DNA from: DASZHJ01 sp035938015
Lineage (GTDB): Bacteria > Pseudomonadota > Alphaproteobacteria > ATCC43930 > CGMCC-115725
Direction of reading: 5' to 3'
NCBI GenBank assembly: GCA_035938015.1
Contig: DASZHJ010000127.1
Span: 1 to 19,899, forward strand
DNA length: 19,899 nt
The position numbers and the translations under genes are program-made. The notes beneath the pieces are model-generated. The model had not been told where the DNA came from and searched no databases. It worked only from the letters and a program-made list of their open reading frames with translations. Positions 14,127 through 19,899 of this stretch are shown one piece after another; position 1 is the first letter of the stretch, and the number at the start of each line of letters is the position of its first letter.

Positions 14127-14531
14127 TCACACTTCGGCCACGGACCGCGCCGTAACGTCGCTCAGGAGCACGCGGTGTTGGTGGAGGCAGTCATGCGACG
14201 TTGGTTGAAGGGCGAGCCGAGGCTGAGGGACGTACTGAGCGATCCCGTGATTCAGCTGATGATGCGGCGCGACCGGGTGGACCCGGACCATCTTCACCGC
14301 TTCCTCCGCCACATCAGCGACACGCGCGTTGGCAGTGATTTTCGGGGAGTTCCGGCACGGCGCGCCGATCTCGCACAGTCGACGGGAGATGCGTCCGCGT
14401 ACTGAGCGAGCCGTGTCCGCGCGGTGTTTCGCGAGATCCAACAGCTCGTCACCTATGCTCGCGACATCGAAGCTCGCGGCGAGCGCGCGCAAGACCGGGG
14501 CCTGCTCGCGCAGTTGGCCGACTCCGGTCAT
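14127..14531 (-). CDS. Small uncharacterised protein, C-terminus antisense to a neighbouring small gene
   Basis: A 134-aa frame. The ATG at 14531 has a strong AGGGAG site five bases upstream. The first ~50 residues (LREQAPVLRALAASFDVASI and ELLDLAKHRADTARSVRG) form amphipathic helices like those of many short alphaproteobacterial proteins of unknown role. After about residue 50 the sequence loses this character and is entirely antisense to the small plus-strand gene at 14193-14405, so the tail may be run-on after loss of an earlier stop. The upstream DNA (14550-14585) is AT-rich and two CRP-like palindromes lie 97 and 169 bp upstream. Real N-terminus likely, true extent uncertain. Confidence 0.45.
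   Translation of the reverse strand: MTGVGQLREQAPVLRALAASFDVASIGDELLDLAKHRADTARSVRGRISRRLCEIGAPCRNSPKITANARVADVAEEAVKMVRVHPVAPHHQLNHGIAQYVPQPRLALQPTSHDCLHQHRVLLSDVTARSVAEV
14193..14405 (+). CDS. Small uncharacterised protein with EP-L-DVLSDP motif, paralogue of the gene at 14784
   Basis: A 70-aa protein. The ATG at 14193 has GGAGG five bases upstream. Residues 8-42 (EPRLRDVLSDPVIQLMMRRD, then RVDPDHLHRFL) align without gaps with residues 7-41 of the plus-strand gene at 14784-15035, about 17 of 35 identical, so they are diverged duplicates. The motif suggests a short helical protein, perhaps a protein-interaction module; function unknown. The last ~25 residues are not shared. It is divergent from kdsA and overlapped on the opposite strand by the frame starting at 14531. 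Confidence 0.65.
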   Translation: MRRWLKGEPRLRDVLSDPVIQLMMRRDRVDPDHLHRFLRHISDTRVGSDFRGVPARRADLAQSTGDASAY

Positions 14532-14627
14532 CGGGTCTCCCTCTCGGCTAATTAATTTTGGAACTGTTCAAATATGGGAACTAAAGCCTCCGCTGCAAAA
14601 GTGGGGATGAGGCACTGGTCCCTCGCG

Positions 14628-14643
14628 TGTGACGCACGTTACA
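14628..14643. promoter_or_regulatory. CRP-like palindrome (left copy)
   Basis: TGTGACGCACGTTACA has the TGTGA-N6-TCACA pattern with one mismatch in the right half. It lies exactly 72 bp from the second copy (about seven helical turns) in the gap between divergent small genes (starts 14531 - and 14784 +). Confidence 0.4.
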
Positions 14644-14699
14644 GGCTGCCGCTCGGCACGCCCTGCGAGCGCCCGCGTGATGGATAAAAGCAACGGGGA

Positions 14700-14715
14700 T
14701 GTGAAGCGCATCACA
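14700..14715. promoter_or_regulatory. CRP-like palindrome (right copy)
   Basis: TGTGAAGCGCATCACA matches the CRP-type consensus TGTGA-N6-TCACA in all ten conserved positions. It lies 68 bp upstream of the ATG at 14784, a position usual for an activator site of a CRP/FNR-family protein. Confidence 0.55.
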
Positions 14716-14783
14716 CGCCTATCCCAGTCATCGTGCCTACATGGGTGGCGATGCCGAGCCTGCTCCCCCTTCAGGAGACCATG

Positions 14784-15035
14784 ATGATCGACTATGAGCG
14801 CGAGCCCACGCTGGAAGACGTGCTGTCCGATCCGCTGGTCCACGCCATGATGGCGCGCGACCGCGTCGGGATCGACGAGGTCCGCGCGTTGCTCGACAGG
14901 CTGCGCAACGCCCAAAGCCGGAGGCCGCCGGGCGAGGCCAAGGCGGCGGCGGCTCACGAATGGATGACCTCGCTCCACGAGCGCGGCCGCTGCATGGGTC
15001 TGCGCTACGGCGCGCGCAGCGTCATCGACGCATAG
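14784..15035 (+). CDS. Small uncharacterised protein with EP-L-DVLSDP motif, second paralogue
   Basis: An 83-aa protein (84 if the ATG at 14781 is used). AGGAG at 14773-14777 is six bases from the ATG at 14784 and only three from 14781, favouring the former. The N-terminal block EPTLEDVLSDPLVHAMMARD, then RVGIDEVRALLDRLR, matches the 14193 gene; the C-terminal half (ending GLRYGARSVIDA) is longer and unshared. No signal peptide or membrane segment; cytoplasmic. A CRP-like palindrome lies 68 bp upstream. The 3' end overlaps the convergent EamA gene by 14 nt. I do not recognise a function. Confidence 0.75.
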   Translation: MIDYEREPTLEDVLSDPLVHAMMARDRVGIDEVRALLDRLRNAQSRRPPGEAKAAAAHEWMTSLHERGRCMGLRYGARSVIDA

Positions 15036-15966
15036 ACGCTAGCGCCGCCAGCCGGGCGGCCAGAATGCTTGCGAGCACGATCGGGGCGCCGATCGCCTGA
15101 TTGTTGGTGAGCGGCTCCCCAAAGATAAGCCAGCCGTAGAACGCCGCTGTCACTGGCAATGTCAGCAAGCTCACCGCGGAGAACGTCGCGCCGACGTGAG
15201 CGAGCGCAACGGTCAGCAGGCCTTGGCCGAGCGCATGGGAGATGAGCGCGAGCGCCAGCAGGTCCGCCCATCCGTAGAGCGTCTTCGGAAGCAAGCCTTC
15301 TCCCGAGGCGAGCGCGAGCACCAACAGGCAGGCCGCGGTGACCACGACGGTTCCCGCCATGACCGTCGACGACCTCTGGCGCAGGCGCAGACGACCGACC
15401 GCCATCAGATAGGCGGCGAATGCGATCGAGGAGAAGACTCCCAGTCCGTCGCCCCAGATCTGCGCGGCGTCGATGCCGAGCTTGTCGCCCGTAAGAATGG
15501 CGACGCCCACGACCGCTCCGGCCATCGCGGCGATGAAGGCCCGGCTCACGCGCTCGCGAAACAGCAGAAAGCTCCCGAGCGAGACGAAGATCGGCGCGAG
15601 ATTGCTGAGCAGGCTCGCGTTGGCGACCGAGGTGAGGTGCACCGCCCAGGCGTAAGCGGAGATATTGGCCGCGAAGACCGCGCCGCCGAAAGCGAGCAGC
15701 CAGGCATCGGATCGCCGGAAGCTGGGCTGAGTAACCTCCAGGCGCGTCGCGCGCCGCCGCTCGACCGCCATCCACACCATGAAGACGGGGATAGTCAGGA
15801 ACGCGCGATAGAACGCAGTCGCGGTCGGTCCGAGCTCGGACCATCGAAACAGGATCGGCGTGAATGAGAGGAAGACCACGGCGAGCGCCAGCCGCACCAT
15901 CGCGCGGCGCATGAGGAGGTTGGTCATCGCGCGCTCAGGCTCGCCCGAGGCTGTCGCCTGCGCCAT
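15022..15966 (-). CDS. EamA-family (DMT superfamily) transporter
   Basis: A 314-aa inner-membrane protein with about ten hydrophobic helices in two EamA repeats. The first repeat includes ANISAYAWAVHLTSVANASLLSNLAPIF followed by FLLFRERVSRAFIAAM; the second includes GATFSAVSLLTLPVTAAFYGWLIFGEPLTN. These are the characteristic end-of-repeat patterns of drug/metabolite exporters such as RhaT/YdcZ relatives. The substrate is not predictable. The start at 15966 is 23 nt after the pyrG stop, suggesting co-transcription with pyrG; an internal ATG at 15927 is possible. Neither start has a clear ribosome site. It is an extra gene between pyrG and kdsA. Confidence 0.92.
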   Translation of the reverse strand: MAQATASGEPERAMTNLLMRRAMVRLALAVVFLSFTPILFRWSELGPTATAFYRAFLTIPVFMVWMAVERRRATRLEVTQPSFRRSDAWLLAFGGAVFAANISAYAWAVHLTSVANASLLSNLAPIFVSLGSFLLFRERVSRAFIAAMAGAVVGVAILTGDKLGIDAAQIWGDGLGVFSSIAFAAYLMAVGRLRLRQRSSTVMAGTVVVTAACLLVLALASGEGLLPKTLYGWADLLALALISHALGQGLLTVALAHVGATFSAVSLLTLPVTAAFYGWLIFGEPLTNNQAIGAPIVLASILAARLAALASMRR

Positions 15967-15989
15967 GGCGTATCGAATGGGTCGGCGGG

Positions 15990-17618
15990 CTACACCAACC
16001 GGCTCTGGTCGAGCGCGGCGCGGATGAAGCCTGCGAACAGAGGGTGCGGCTCGAAGGGCTTCGACTTGAGCTCGGGATGGTATTGCACGCCGATGAACCA
16101 GGGGTGCTCTGGGATCTCCACGATCTCCGGCAGCTCGCCGTCGGGCGACATGCCGGAGAAGCGCAGGCCCACGGCTTCGAGGCGGCTCTTATAGTTGACG
16201 TTGACCTCGTAGCGATGCCGGTGGCGCTCGCTGATCCGCGTAGCGCCGCTGTAGATCTGGGAGACGCGGCTGCCGGCGTCGAGCATCGCCTCGTAAGCGC
16301 CGAGCCGCATGGTGCCGCCCATGTCCCCGTTCGCCTTCCGGCTCTCCAGCACGTTGCCGCGCATCCATTCCGTCATCAGGCCGACCACCGGATCCTGGCA
16401 GGGTCCGAATTCAGTGGAACTGGCGCCGGGAAGATCGGCCAGGTGCCGCGCGGCCTCGATCACCGCCATCTGCATGCCGAAGCAGATGCCGAAATAGGGC
16501 ACGTTGCGCTCACGCGCGAACCGCGCCGCCTCGATCTTGCCCTCCGAGCCGCGCTCGCCGAAGCCACCCGGCACGAGGATCCCGTGCACGCCCTCAAGAT
16601 GCTGGACCGTGTCCTCGCGCTCGAACACCTCGGAATCGATCCAGCTCAGGTTGACGCGCATGTTGTTGGCGATGCCGCCGTGCGAGAGCGCCTCGGCCAG
16701 AGACTTGTAGCTGTCCTTCAGGTGCGTGTACTTGCCGACCACGGCGATGTTGACCTCGCCCTCGGGCTTGCGGATGCGCGAGACGATGGTTTGCCACTGG
16801 CCGAGTCGAGGCTCCGCCGCCTCGATGCCGAAGTGGTTGCAGACTTCGCGGTCGAAGCCCTCGGCGTGATAGGCGTTCGGCACGTCATAGATGGTGTCGA
16901 CGTCGAGCGCGGGGATCACCCGCGGCTCCCGCAAATTACAGAACAACGCGATCTTCTTGCGGGCGCCCTCGGGGATCGGCCGCTCGCACCGGCAGAGCAG
17001 AATGTCCGGCTGGATGCCGAGCCCGAGCAGCTCCTTGACGGAGTGCTGCGTCGGCTTGGTCTTGAGCTCGCCCGCCGAGGGGATCCAGGGCACCAGCGTC
17101 AGATGCACATAGAGCACGCGCTCGCGGCCGAGCTCGTTGCCCATCTGGCGGATCGCCTCAAGGAACGGCAGGCTCTCGATGTCGCCGACGGTGCCGCCGA
17201 TCTCGCAAAGCACGAAATCCTCGTCGTTCAGATCGGCCTGGATGAATTCCTTGATGGCGTCGGTGACGTGGGGGATCACCTGGACCGTGGCGCCCAAGTA
17301 TTCGCCGCGGCGTTCGCGCGCGATCACGTTGGAATAGATGCGGCCGGTGGTAACGCTGTCGCTCCGGCGCGTGGCAACGCCGGTGTAGCGCTCGTAGTGC
17401 CCGAGGTCGAGATCGGTCTCGGCGCCGTCGTCGGTGACGTAGACCTCGCCGTGCTGGTAGGGACTCATGGTCCCCGGATCGACGTTGAGATAGGGATCAA
17501 ATTTCCGCAGCCGCACGCGAAATCCGCGCGCCTGCAGGAGCGCGCCCAGCGCCGCCGCGGAGAGACCCTTGCCCAGGGAGGAGACCACGCCGCCGGTAAT
17601 GAAGATGTACCGCGTCAT
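15990..17618 (-). CDS. pyrG: CTP synthase
   Basis: A 542-aa cytoplasmic enzyme making CTP from UTP, ATP and glutamine. The N-terminal amidoligase domain begins MTRYIFITGGVVSSLGKG (P-loop, residues 9-18) and contains KFDPYLNVDPGTMSP and the Mg/UTP segment CEIGGTVGDIES. The C-terminal class I glutamine amidotransferase domain has the oxyanion segment GGFGERG, nucleophile Cys379 in FGICFGMQ, and His514/Glu516 in QYHPE, within a residue of the E. coli numbering. ATG at 17618; no strong ribosome site is visible. It supplies CTP for CMP-KDO formation downstream of KdsA, as well as nucleic acids. Confidence 0.98.
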   Translation of the reverse strand: MTRYIFITGGVVSSLGKGLSAAALGALLQARGFRVRLRKFDPYLNVDPGTMSPYQHGEVYVTDDGAETDLDLGHYERYTGVATRRSDSVTTGRIYSNVIARERRGEYLGATVQVIPHVTDAIKEFIQADLNDEDFVLCEIGGTVGDIESLPFLEAIRQMGNELGRERVLYVHLTLVPWIPSAGELKTKPTQHSVKELLGLGIQPDILLCRCERPIPEGARKKIALFCNLREPRVIPALDVDTIYDVPNAYHAEGFDREVCNHFGIEAAEPRLGQWQTIVSRIRKPEGEVNIAVVGKYTHLKDSYKSLAEALSHGGIANNMRVNLSWIDSEVFEREDTVQHLEGVHGILVPGGFGERGSEGKIEAARFARERNVPYFGICFGMQMAVIEAARHLADLPGASSTEFGPCQDPVVGLMTEWMRGNVLESRKANGDMGGTMRLGAYEAMLDAGSRVSQIYSGATRISERHRHRYEVNVNYKSRLEAVGLRFSGMSPDGELPEIVEIPEHPWFIGVQYHPELKSKPFEPHPLFAGFIRAALDQSRLV

Positions 17619-17780
17619 GGAATTTCAGTTTACAGGAGGCAGGGGGGCCGGCACAACAGCGCTGGATCGGCAAGGCATTTTGCACCGCCGCAACCGCTGA
17701 ATTCTGCGGCTCCGCTCAAGGCCCGCGCGCGCCCGCCAGGGCGATACGATCTCCCGCCAGCCCTCGGTGCGTGCGAGTTG

Positions 17781-17796
17781 CCGCGGGATTCCGCGG
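17781..17796. repeat. GC-rich hairpin between secG and pyrG
   Basis: CCGCGG at 17781-17786 and 17791-17796 enclose a GATT loop. It is 24 nt after the secG stop on the minus strand. There is no T-run, so termination is unproven. The remainder of the 202-nt secG-pyrG gap shows no tRNA or gene. Confidence 0.35.
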
Positions 17797-17820
17797 AGTC
17801 GTAGGCTATCGCGCGGCGCT

Positions 17821-18210
17821 CTACTGCTGCGCGGGCGGCTGCGGTGCCGCTGGTGCGGCGGGCGGTTGCGGGGCGCCGGGTGCGGAGGGCGGGGGCTGCG
17901 GCGCCCCCGGCACGGCGGGTGCCGGCGCGGGCGCCGAGGGTGCGGTGGCGGGTCCGGTCTGCTCCAGGATCGAGTGCGCCTCGTTCCGGTGCGCCGCCAG
18001 GATCACCAGGAGGATACTGGTGGCGAAGAAGGCGCCCGCGAGGATCGCGGTGGTGCGGGTCAGGAGGTTCGCCGTCGAGCGCCCCGTCATGAAGCCCGAC
18101 ATGCCGCCGCCGCCGATCCCGAGCGCGCCGCCCTCGCTCTTTTGCAGCAGCACGGTACCGACGAGCGCCACGGCGATCATCAGATGAATGACGAGGAGGA
18201 CGGTTTGCAT
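17821..18210 (-). CDS. secG: Preprotein translocase subunit SecG with long Pro/Ala-rich tail
   Basis: A 129-aa inner-membrane protein of the SecYEG channel. Helix 1 (about 2-22, VLLVIHLMIAVALVGTVLL) is followed by the diagnostic QKSEGGALGIGGGGMSGFM loop, RSTANLLTRTTAILAG, and helix 2 (about 55-73). From about residue 84 the protein ends in a low-complexity tail of A, P and Q with repeated GAPQPP-type units. Such tails occur in alphaproteobacterial SecG and presumably dangle on one membrane face; their length varies. The ATG at 18210 has no clear Shine-Dalgarno. It lies 112 nt after tpiA, separated by a heptamer repeat array. Confidence 0.95.
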   Translation of the reverse strand: MQTVLLVIHLMIAVALVGTVLLQKSEGGALGIGGGGMSGFMTGRSTANLLTRTTAILAGAFFATSILLVILAAHRNEAHSILEQTGPATAPSAPAPAPAVPGAPQPPPSAPGAPQPPAAPAAPQPPAQQ

Positions 18211-18217
18211 GGGGGTG

Positions 18218-18252
18218 AGAAGCCAGAAATCAGAAGTCTGAAGCCAGAAAGC
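18218..18252 (+). repeat. Heptanucleotide tandem repeat array (5 units)
   Basis: Five consecutive 7-mers read AGAAGCC, AGAAATC, AGAAGTC, TGAAGCC, AGAAAGC. The first ten bases of the array (AGAAGCCAGA, 18218-18227) recur inverted at 18289-18298 (TCTGGCTTCT), so the 112-nt tpiA-secG spacer can fold into a long hairpin. Seven bases separate the array from the secG start codon. Confidence 0.65.
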
Positions 18253-18322
18253 AGGCGGGAGGTTTAGTCGGTCTGCTCGCCCTTGTCATCTGGCTTCTGT
18301 TCCATCTGGTTTCGGTCCCCTG

Positions 18323-19069
18323 CTATGGGCTCGTCTGCGCGATGGCCCAGAACTCGGCGGCATCGAGGCTGGCGCCGCCGACCAGCGCGCCGTTGACATT
18401 GTCGACCGACAGCAGCTCCCGCGCGTTCGAGGGCTTGACCGAGCCGCCGTAGAGGATCGGCACCGCCGTGCCATCCTTGACCCGCTCTCCGAGCAGCGCG
18501 CGGATCCGCGCATGCGCGACCGCCACCTCCGCCGCGGTCGGCGTGCGGCCGGTGCCGATCGCCCAAACCGGCTCGTAGGCGATCACGATCTGCGGCGCTT
18601 TCACGCCCTCGGGCAGCGAGCCCTCGAGCTGGCGCTCGATCACCGCGAGCGTGTCGCCGGCCTCCCGCTCCGCCAGCGTCTCGCCCACGCACAGGATCGG
18701 CACCAGCCCCGCCGCGTGCGCCGCACCCGCCTTGCCACGGACGGTCGCATCGGTCTCGCCGTGCTCGGCGCGCCGCTCGGAATGGCCAACGATGACGTAG
18801 GCACAGCCCGCGTCCTTCAGCATGACGGCGCTGATATCGCCGGTATGCGCCCCCTTGGGCTCGGCGTGGCAATCCTGGGCGCCAAGCGCGATGCCGCTGC
18901 CGCGCAGCGTATCGCCGACCGGGATCAGCAGCGTCGCGGGCGGGCAGACCGCGAGCGCGCAATCCGGCGGATCGCCCGCCGCCGCCCGCGCCACCAAGGC
19001 GCGCGCCAGCGCCAGGCCTTCGGACCGGAGCCCGTTCATCTTCCAGTTGCCCGCGATCAGCTTGCGCAC
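18323..19069 (-). CDS. tpiA: Triose-phosphate isomerase
   Basis: A 248-aa TIM-barrel enzyme interconverting dihydroxyacetone phosphate and glyceraldehyde-3-phosphate. Active-site residues are intact: Lys10 in GNWKMN, His96 in VGHSERR and Glu166 in AYEPVWAIGTG; the phosphate-binding LYGGSVKPSN is near the C-terminus. The start is GTG at 19069 with a perfect GGAGG six bases upstream, which fixes it. First gene of the leftward tpiA-secG-pyrG run; divergent from the PpiD-like gene, sharing a 161-nt intergenic region. Confidence 0.97.
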   Translation of the reverse strand: MRKLIAGNWKMNGLRSEGLALARALVARAAAGDPPDCALAVCPPATLLIPVGDTLRGSGIALGAQDCHAEPKGAHTGDISAVMLKDAGCAYVIVGHSERRAEHGETDATVRGKAGAAHAAGLVPILCVGETLAEREAGDTLAVIERQLEGSLPEGVKAPQIVIAYEPVWAIGTGRTPTAAEVAVAHARIRALLGERVKDGTAVPILYGGSVKPSNARELLSVDNVNGALVGGASLDAAEFWAIAQTSP

Positions 19070-19173
19070 GCGCGACCTCCGTCACCCCACCCGCTCTACC
19101 ACGGCGCGCGCGCCCGCCGCCAGTGGCGAGGTTCGGGCCCGATCCGCCCGCAAACTCATGGCTTTTTGTTAAG

Positions 19174-19203
19174 TTGCCAGGTGCGGGCGTCGCTCACTAT
19201 GAT
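19174..19203 (+). promoter_or_regulatory. Candidate sigma70 promoter of the PpiD-like gene
   Basis: TTGCCA (19174-19179, 5/6) and TATGAT (19198-19203, 5/6) are spaced by 18 bp and directed towards the ATG at 19231, giving a leader of about 20 nt. An AT-richer segment GGCTTTTTGTTAAG lies just upstream. Confidence 0.6.
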
Positions 19204-19230
19204 CCGCCGCGCTCACGAAAGCCCCTCATC

Positions 19231-19899
19231 ATGCTGCAAGCCATCCGCTCCAGAGCCGGTTCCCTCGTCGTCAAGCTCCTGTTCGCGATCCTGATCGTCG
19301 CCTTCGGGTTCTGGGGCATCGGGAGCTGGCTCAACGACCGCAGCGTCGACAGCACGATCGCCACCGTGGGCAACACGAAGATCCGCTCGGAGGAGCTCGC
19401 GGCCGCCGTCCGCACGCAGGTGCAGACCCTGCGCCAGACCTACGGGCCCAGCTTCGACATCGAGCAGGCCAAGCAGCTCGGCGTCGTCGACGATCAGCTG
19501 GATCGGCTCATCGACGACAGCCTGATGACCCAGGAAGTAGCCAGGCTCCGGCTCGCGGTCAGCGACGATGCCGTGCGCGCCACGATCCTCGCCGACCCCG
19601 TCTTCCACGATGCCGCCGGACAATTCGATCGCCGGCGCTACCAGGACGTCCTTAGCAACAACCGAATGTCGGTCGCGCAATACGAGGCGAGCGTGCGCAA
19701 TGATCTGGTGCGCGGCGCCCTGGCTGATGGGGTAGGCGCGGGCGCCACGGCGCCGAAACCGCTGGTGGACGCTTTCTACCGCATGCTCGCCGAGAAGCGC
19801 GTGGCGGATACCGTGATGATCCCCTACGCCTCCGCGACCGATATCGGCGAGGCCGGCGAGCAGGACCTTGCGGATTTCCACGACCAGCATGCCGAGGCC
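19231..19899 (+). CDS. Peptidylprolyl isomerase, PpiD/SurA-like, 3'-truncated by window edge
   Basis: 223 codons are visible and the frame stays open to the last base. The N-terminus (MLQAIRSRAGSLVVKLLFAI, then LIVAFGFWGIGSW) is a short cytoplasmic tail plus a single membrane anchor, typical of PpiD. It is followed by a SurA-N-like chaperone segment: VATVGNTKI-type strand (IATVGNTKIRSEELAAAV), DDQLDRLIDDSLMTQEVARLRLAVSD and FDRRRYQDVLSNNRMSVAQYEASVRNDLVR. The parvulin isomerase domain is expected beyond the window. It should assist folding of proteins leaving the Sec channel, which fits the nearby secG. Start chosen at the ATG that precedes the anchor; no strong ribosome site. Confidence 0.92.
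   Translation, partial: MLQAIRSRAGSLVVKLLFAILIVAFGFWGIGSWLNDRSVDSTIATVGNTKIRSEELAAAVRTQVQTLRQTYGPSFDIEQAKQLGVVDDQLDRLIDDSLMTQEVARLRLAVSDDAVRATILADPVFHDAAGQFDRRRYQDVLSNNRMSVAQYEASVRNDLVRGALADGVGAGATAPKPLVDAFYRMLAEKRVADTVMIPYASATDIGEAGEQDLADFHDQHAEA

Noticed and set aside
13107..14405. 432-codon plus-strand frame opposite kdsA
   Set aside because: Only its last 70 codons (from the ATG at 14193 with its own ribosome site) look like a gene; the rest is antisense to kdsA.
14561..14581. GAAC...GAAC direct repeat as a LexA box
   Set aside because: The alphaproteobacterial LexA box is GAAC-N7-GAAC; here the spacing is 13.
14576..14605. GGAAC as an EcfG general-stress -35 element
   Set aside because: No CGTT-like -10 follows at 16-17 bp for either GGAAC copy.
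16044..17804. 586-codon open frame on the plus strand opposite pyrG
   Set aside because: Antisense shadow of a GC-rich gene: no family resemblance, His/Asp/Arg/Leu-rich composition typical of reverse-complement frames, while the other strand is unmistakable CTP synthase.
17619..17820. tRNA gene in the secG-pyrG gap (tRNAs lie near secG in some bacteria)
   Set aside because: No T-loop GTTCGA-type sequence or acceptor-stem pairing was found on either strand.
18264..19085. 273-codon frame overlapping tpiA in another phase, and the 13-codon ORF at 18264-18305 (MEQKPDDKGEQTD)
   Set aside because: The long frame is a shadow of tpiA. The 13-codon ORF has no clear ribosome site and overlaps the inverted repeat; not enough to call a gene.

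Overview
The window comes from the chromosome of a GC-rich alphaproteobacterium. Three things point there: the gene order tpiA-secG-pyrG-kdsA-eno-ftsB/divIC-pdhA-pdhB-pdhC-lpd-lipA-COQ10/RatA on one strand, the E1-beta subunit of pyruvate dehydrogenase carrying its own N-terminal lipoyl domain, and KdsA together with a COQ10-type START protein. I cannot name genus or species. No tRNA, rRNA, IS element, integrase, CRISPR array or plasmid/phage signature was seen.

Layout. 1-1591 (+ strand): 3' part of an AraC-type regulator, an overlapping isochorismatase-family hydrolase whose nucleophile position is Ser, and a secreted SnoaL/DUF4440-like protein. 1592-2038: gene-free and rich in hairpins, between convergent genes. 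2039-9294 (- strand): pyruvate dehydrogenase complex and lipoate genes (pdhA, pdhB, pdhC, lpd, lipA, COQ10/RatA-like), with a small cupin gene between lpd and lipA. The AT-rich stretch 9397-9439 in front of pdhA looks like its promoter and operator. 9547-11676 (- strand): FtsB/DivIC-like gene, LysE/RhtB exporter, and a chloroperoxidase-type alpha/beta hydrolase. Between the last two lie a TTGACA element, a 35-codon ORF and a strong intrinsic terminator, which together look like a transcription attenuator for the exporter. 11818-14036 (- strand): eno and kdsA. 14127-15035: an islet of three small uncharacterised genes, two of them diverged paralogues, with two CRP-like palindromes. 15022-18210 (- strand): EamA-type transporter, pyrG, secG. 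18323-19069: tpiA. 19231 to the end (+ strand): 5' part of a PpiD/SurA-like membrane-anchored peptidylprolyl isomerase, divergent from tpiA.

How it works together. The backbone is central metabolism and envelope building: triose-phosphate isomerase and enolase (glycolysis), the pyruvate dehydrogenase complex with the lipoyl synthase that matures it, CTP synthase, KDO-8-P synthase (LPS), a Sec translocon subunit, a division protein and a periplasmic folding factor. Against the order I remember for related genomes, extra genes sit at three places: EamA plus the small-gene islet (pyrG/kdsA), hydrolase plus LysE (eno/ftsB) and the cupin (lpd/lipA). These insertions and their control regions are the least ordinary parts of the window. 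I found no clearly new multi-gene defence or biosynthetic system; the attenuator-like leader and the small-gene islet are the best candidates for something undescribed.
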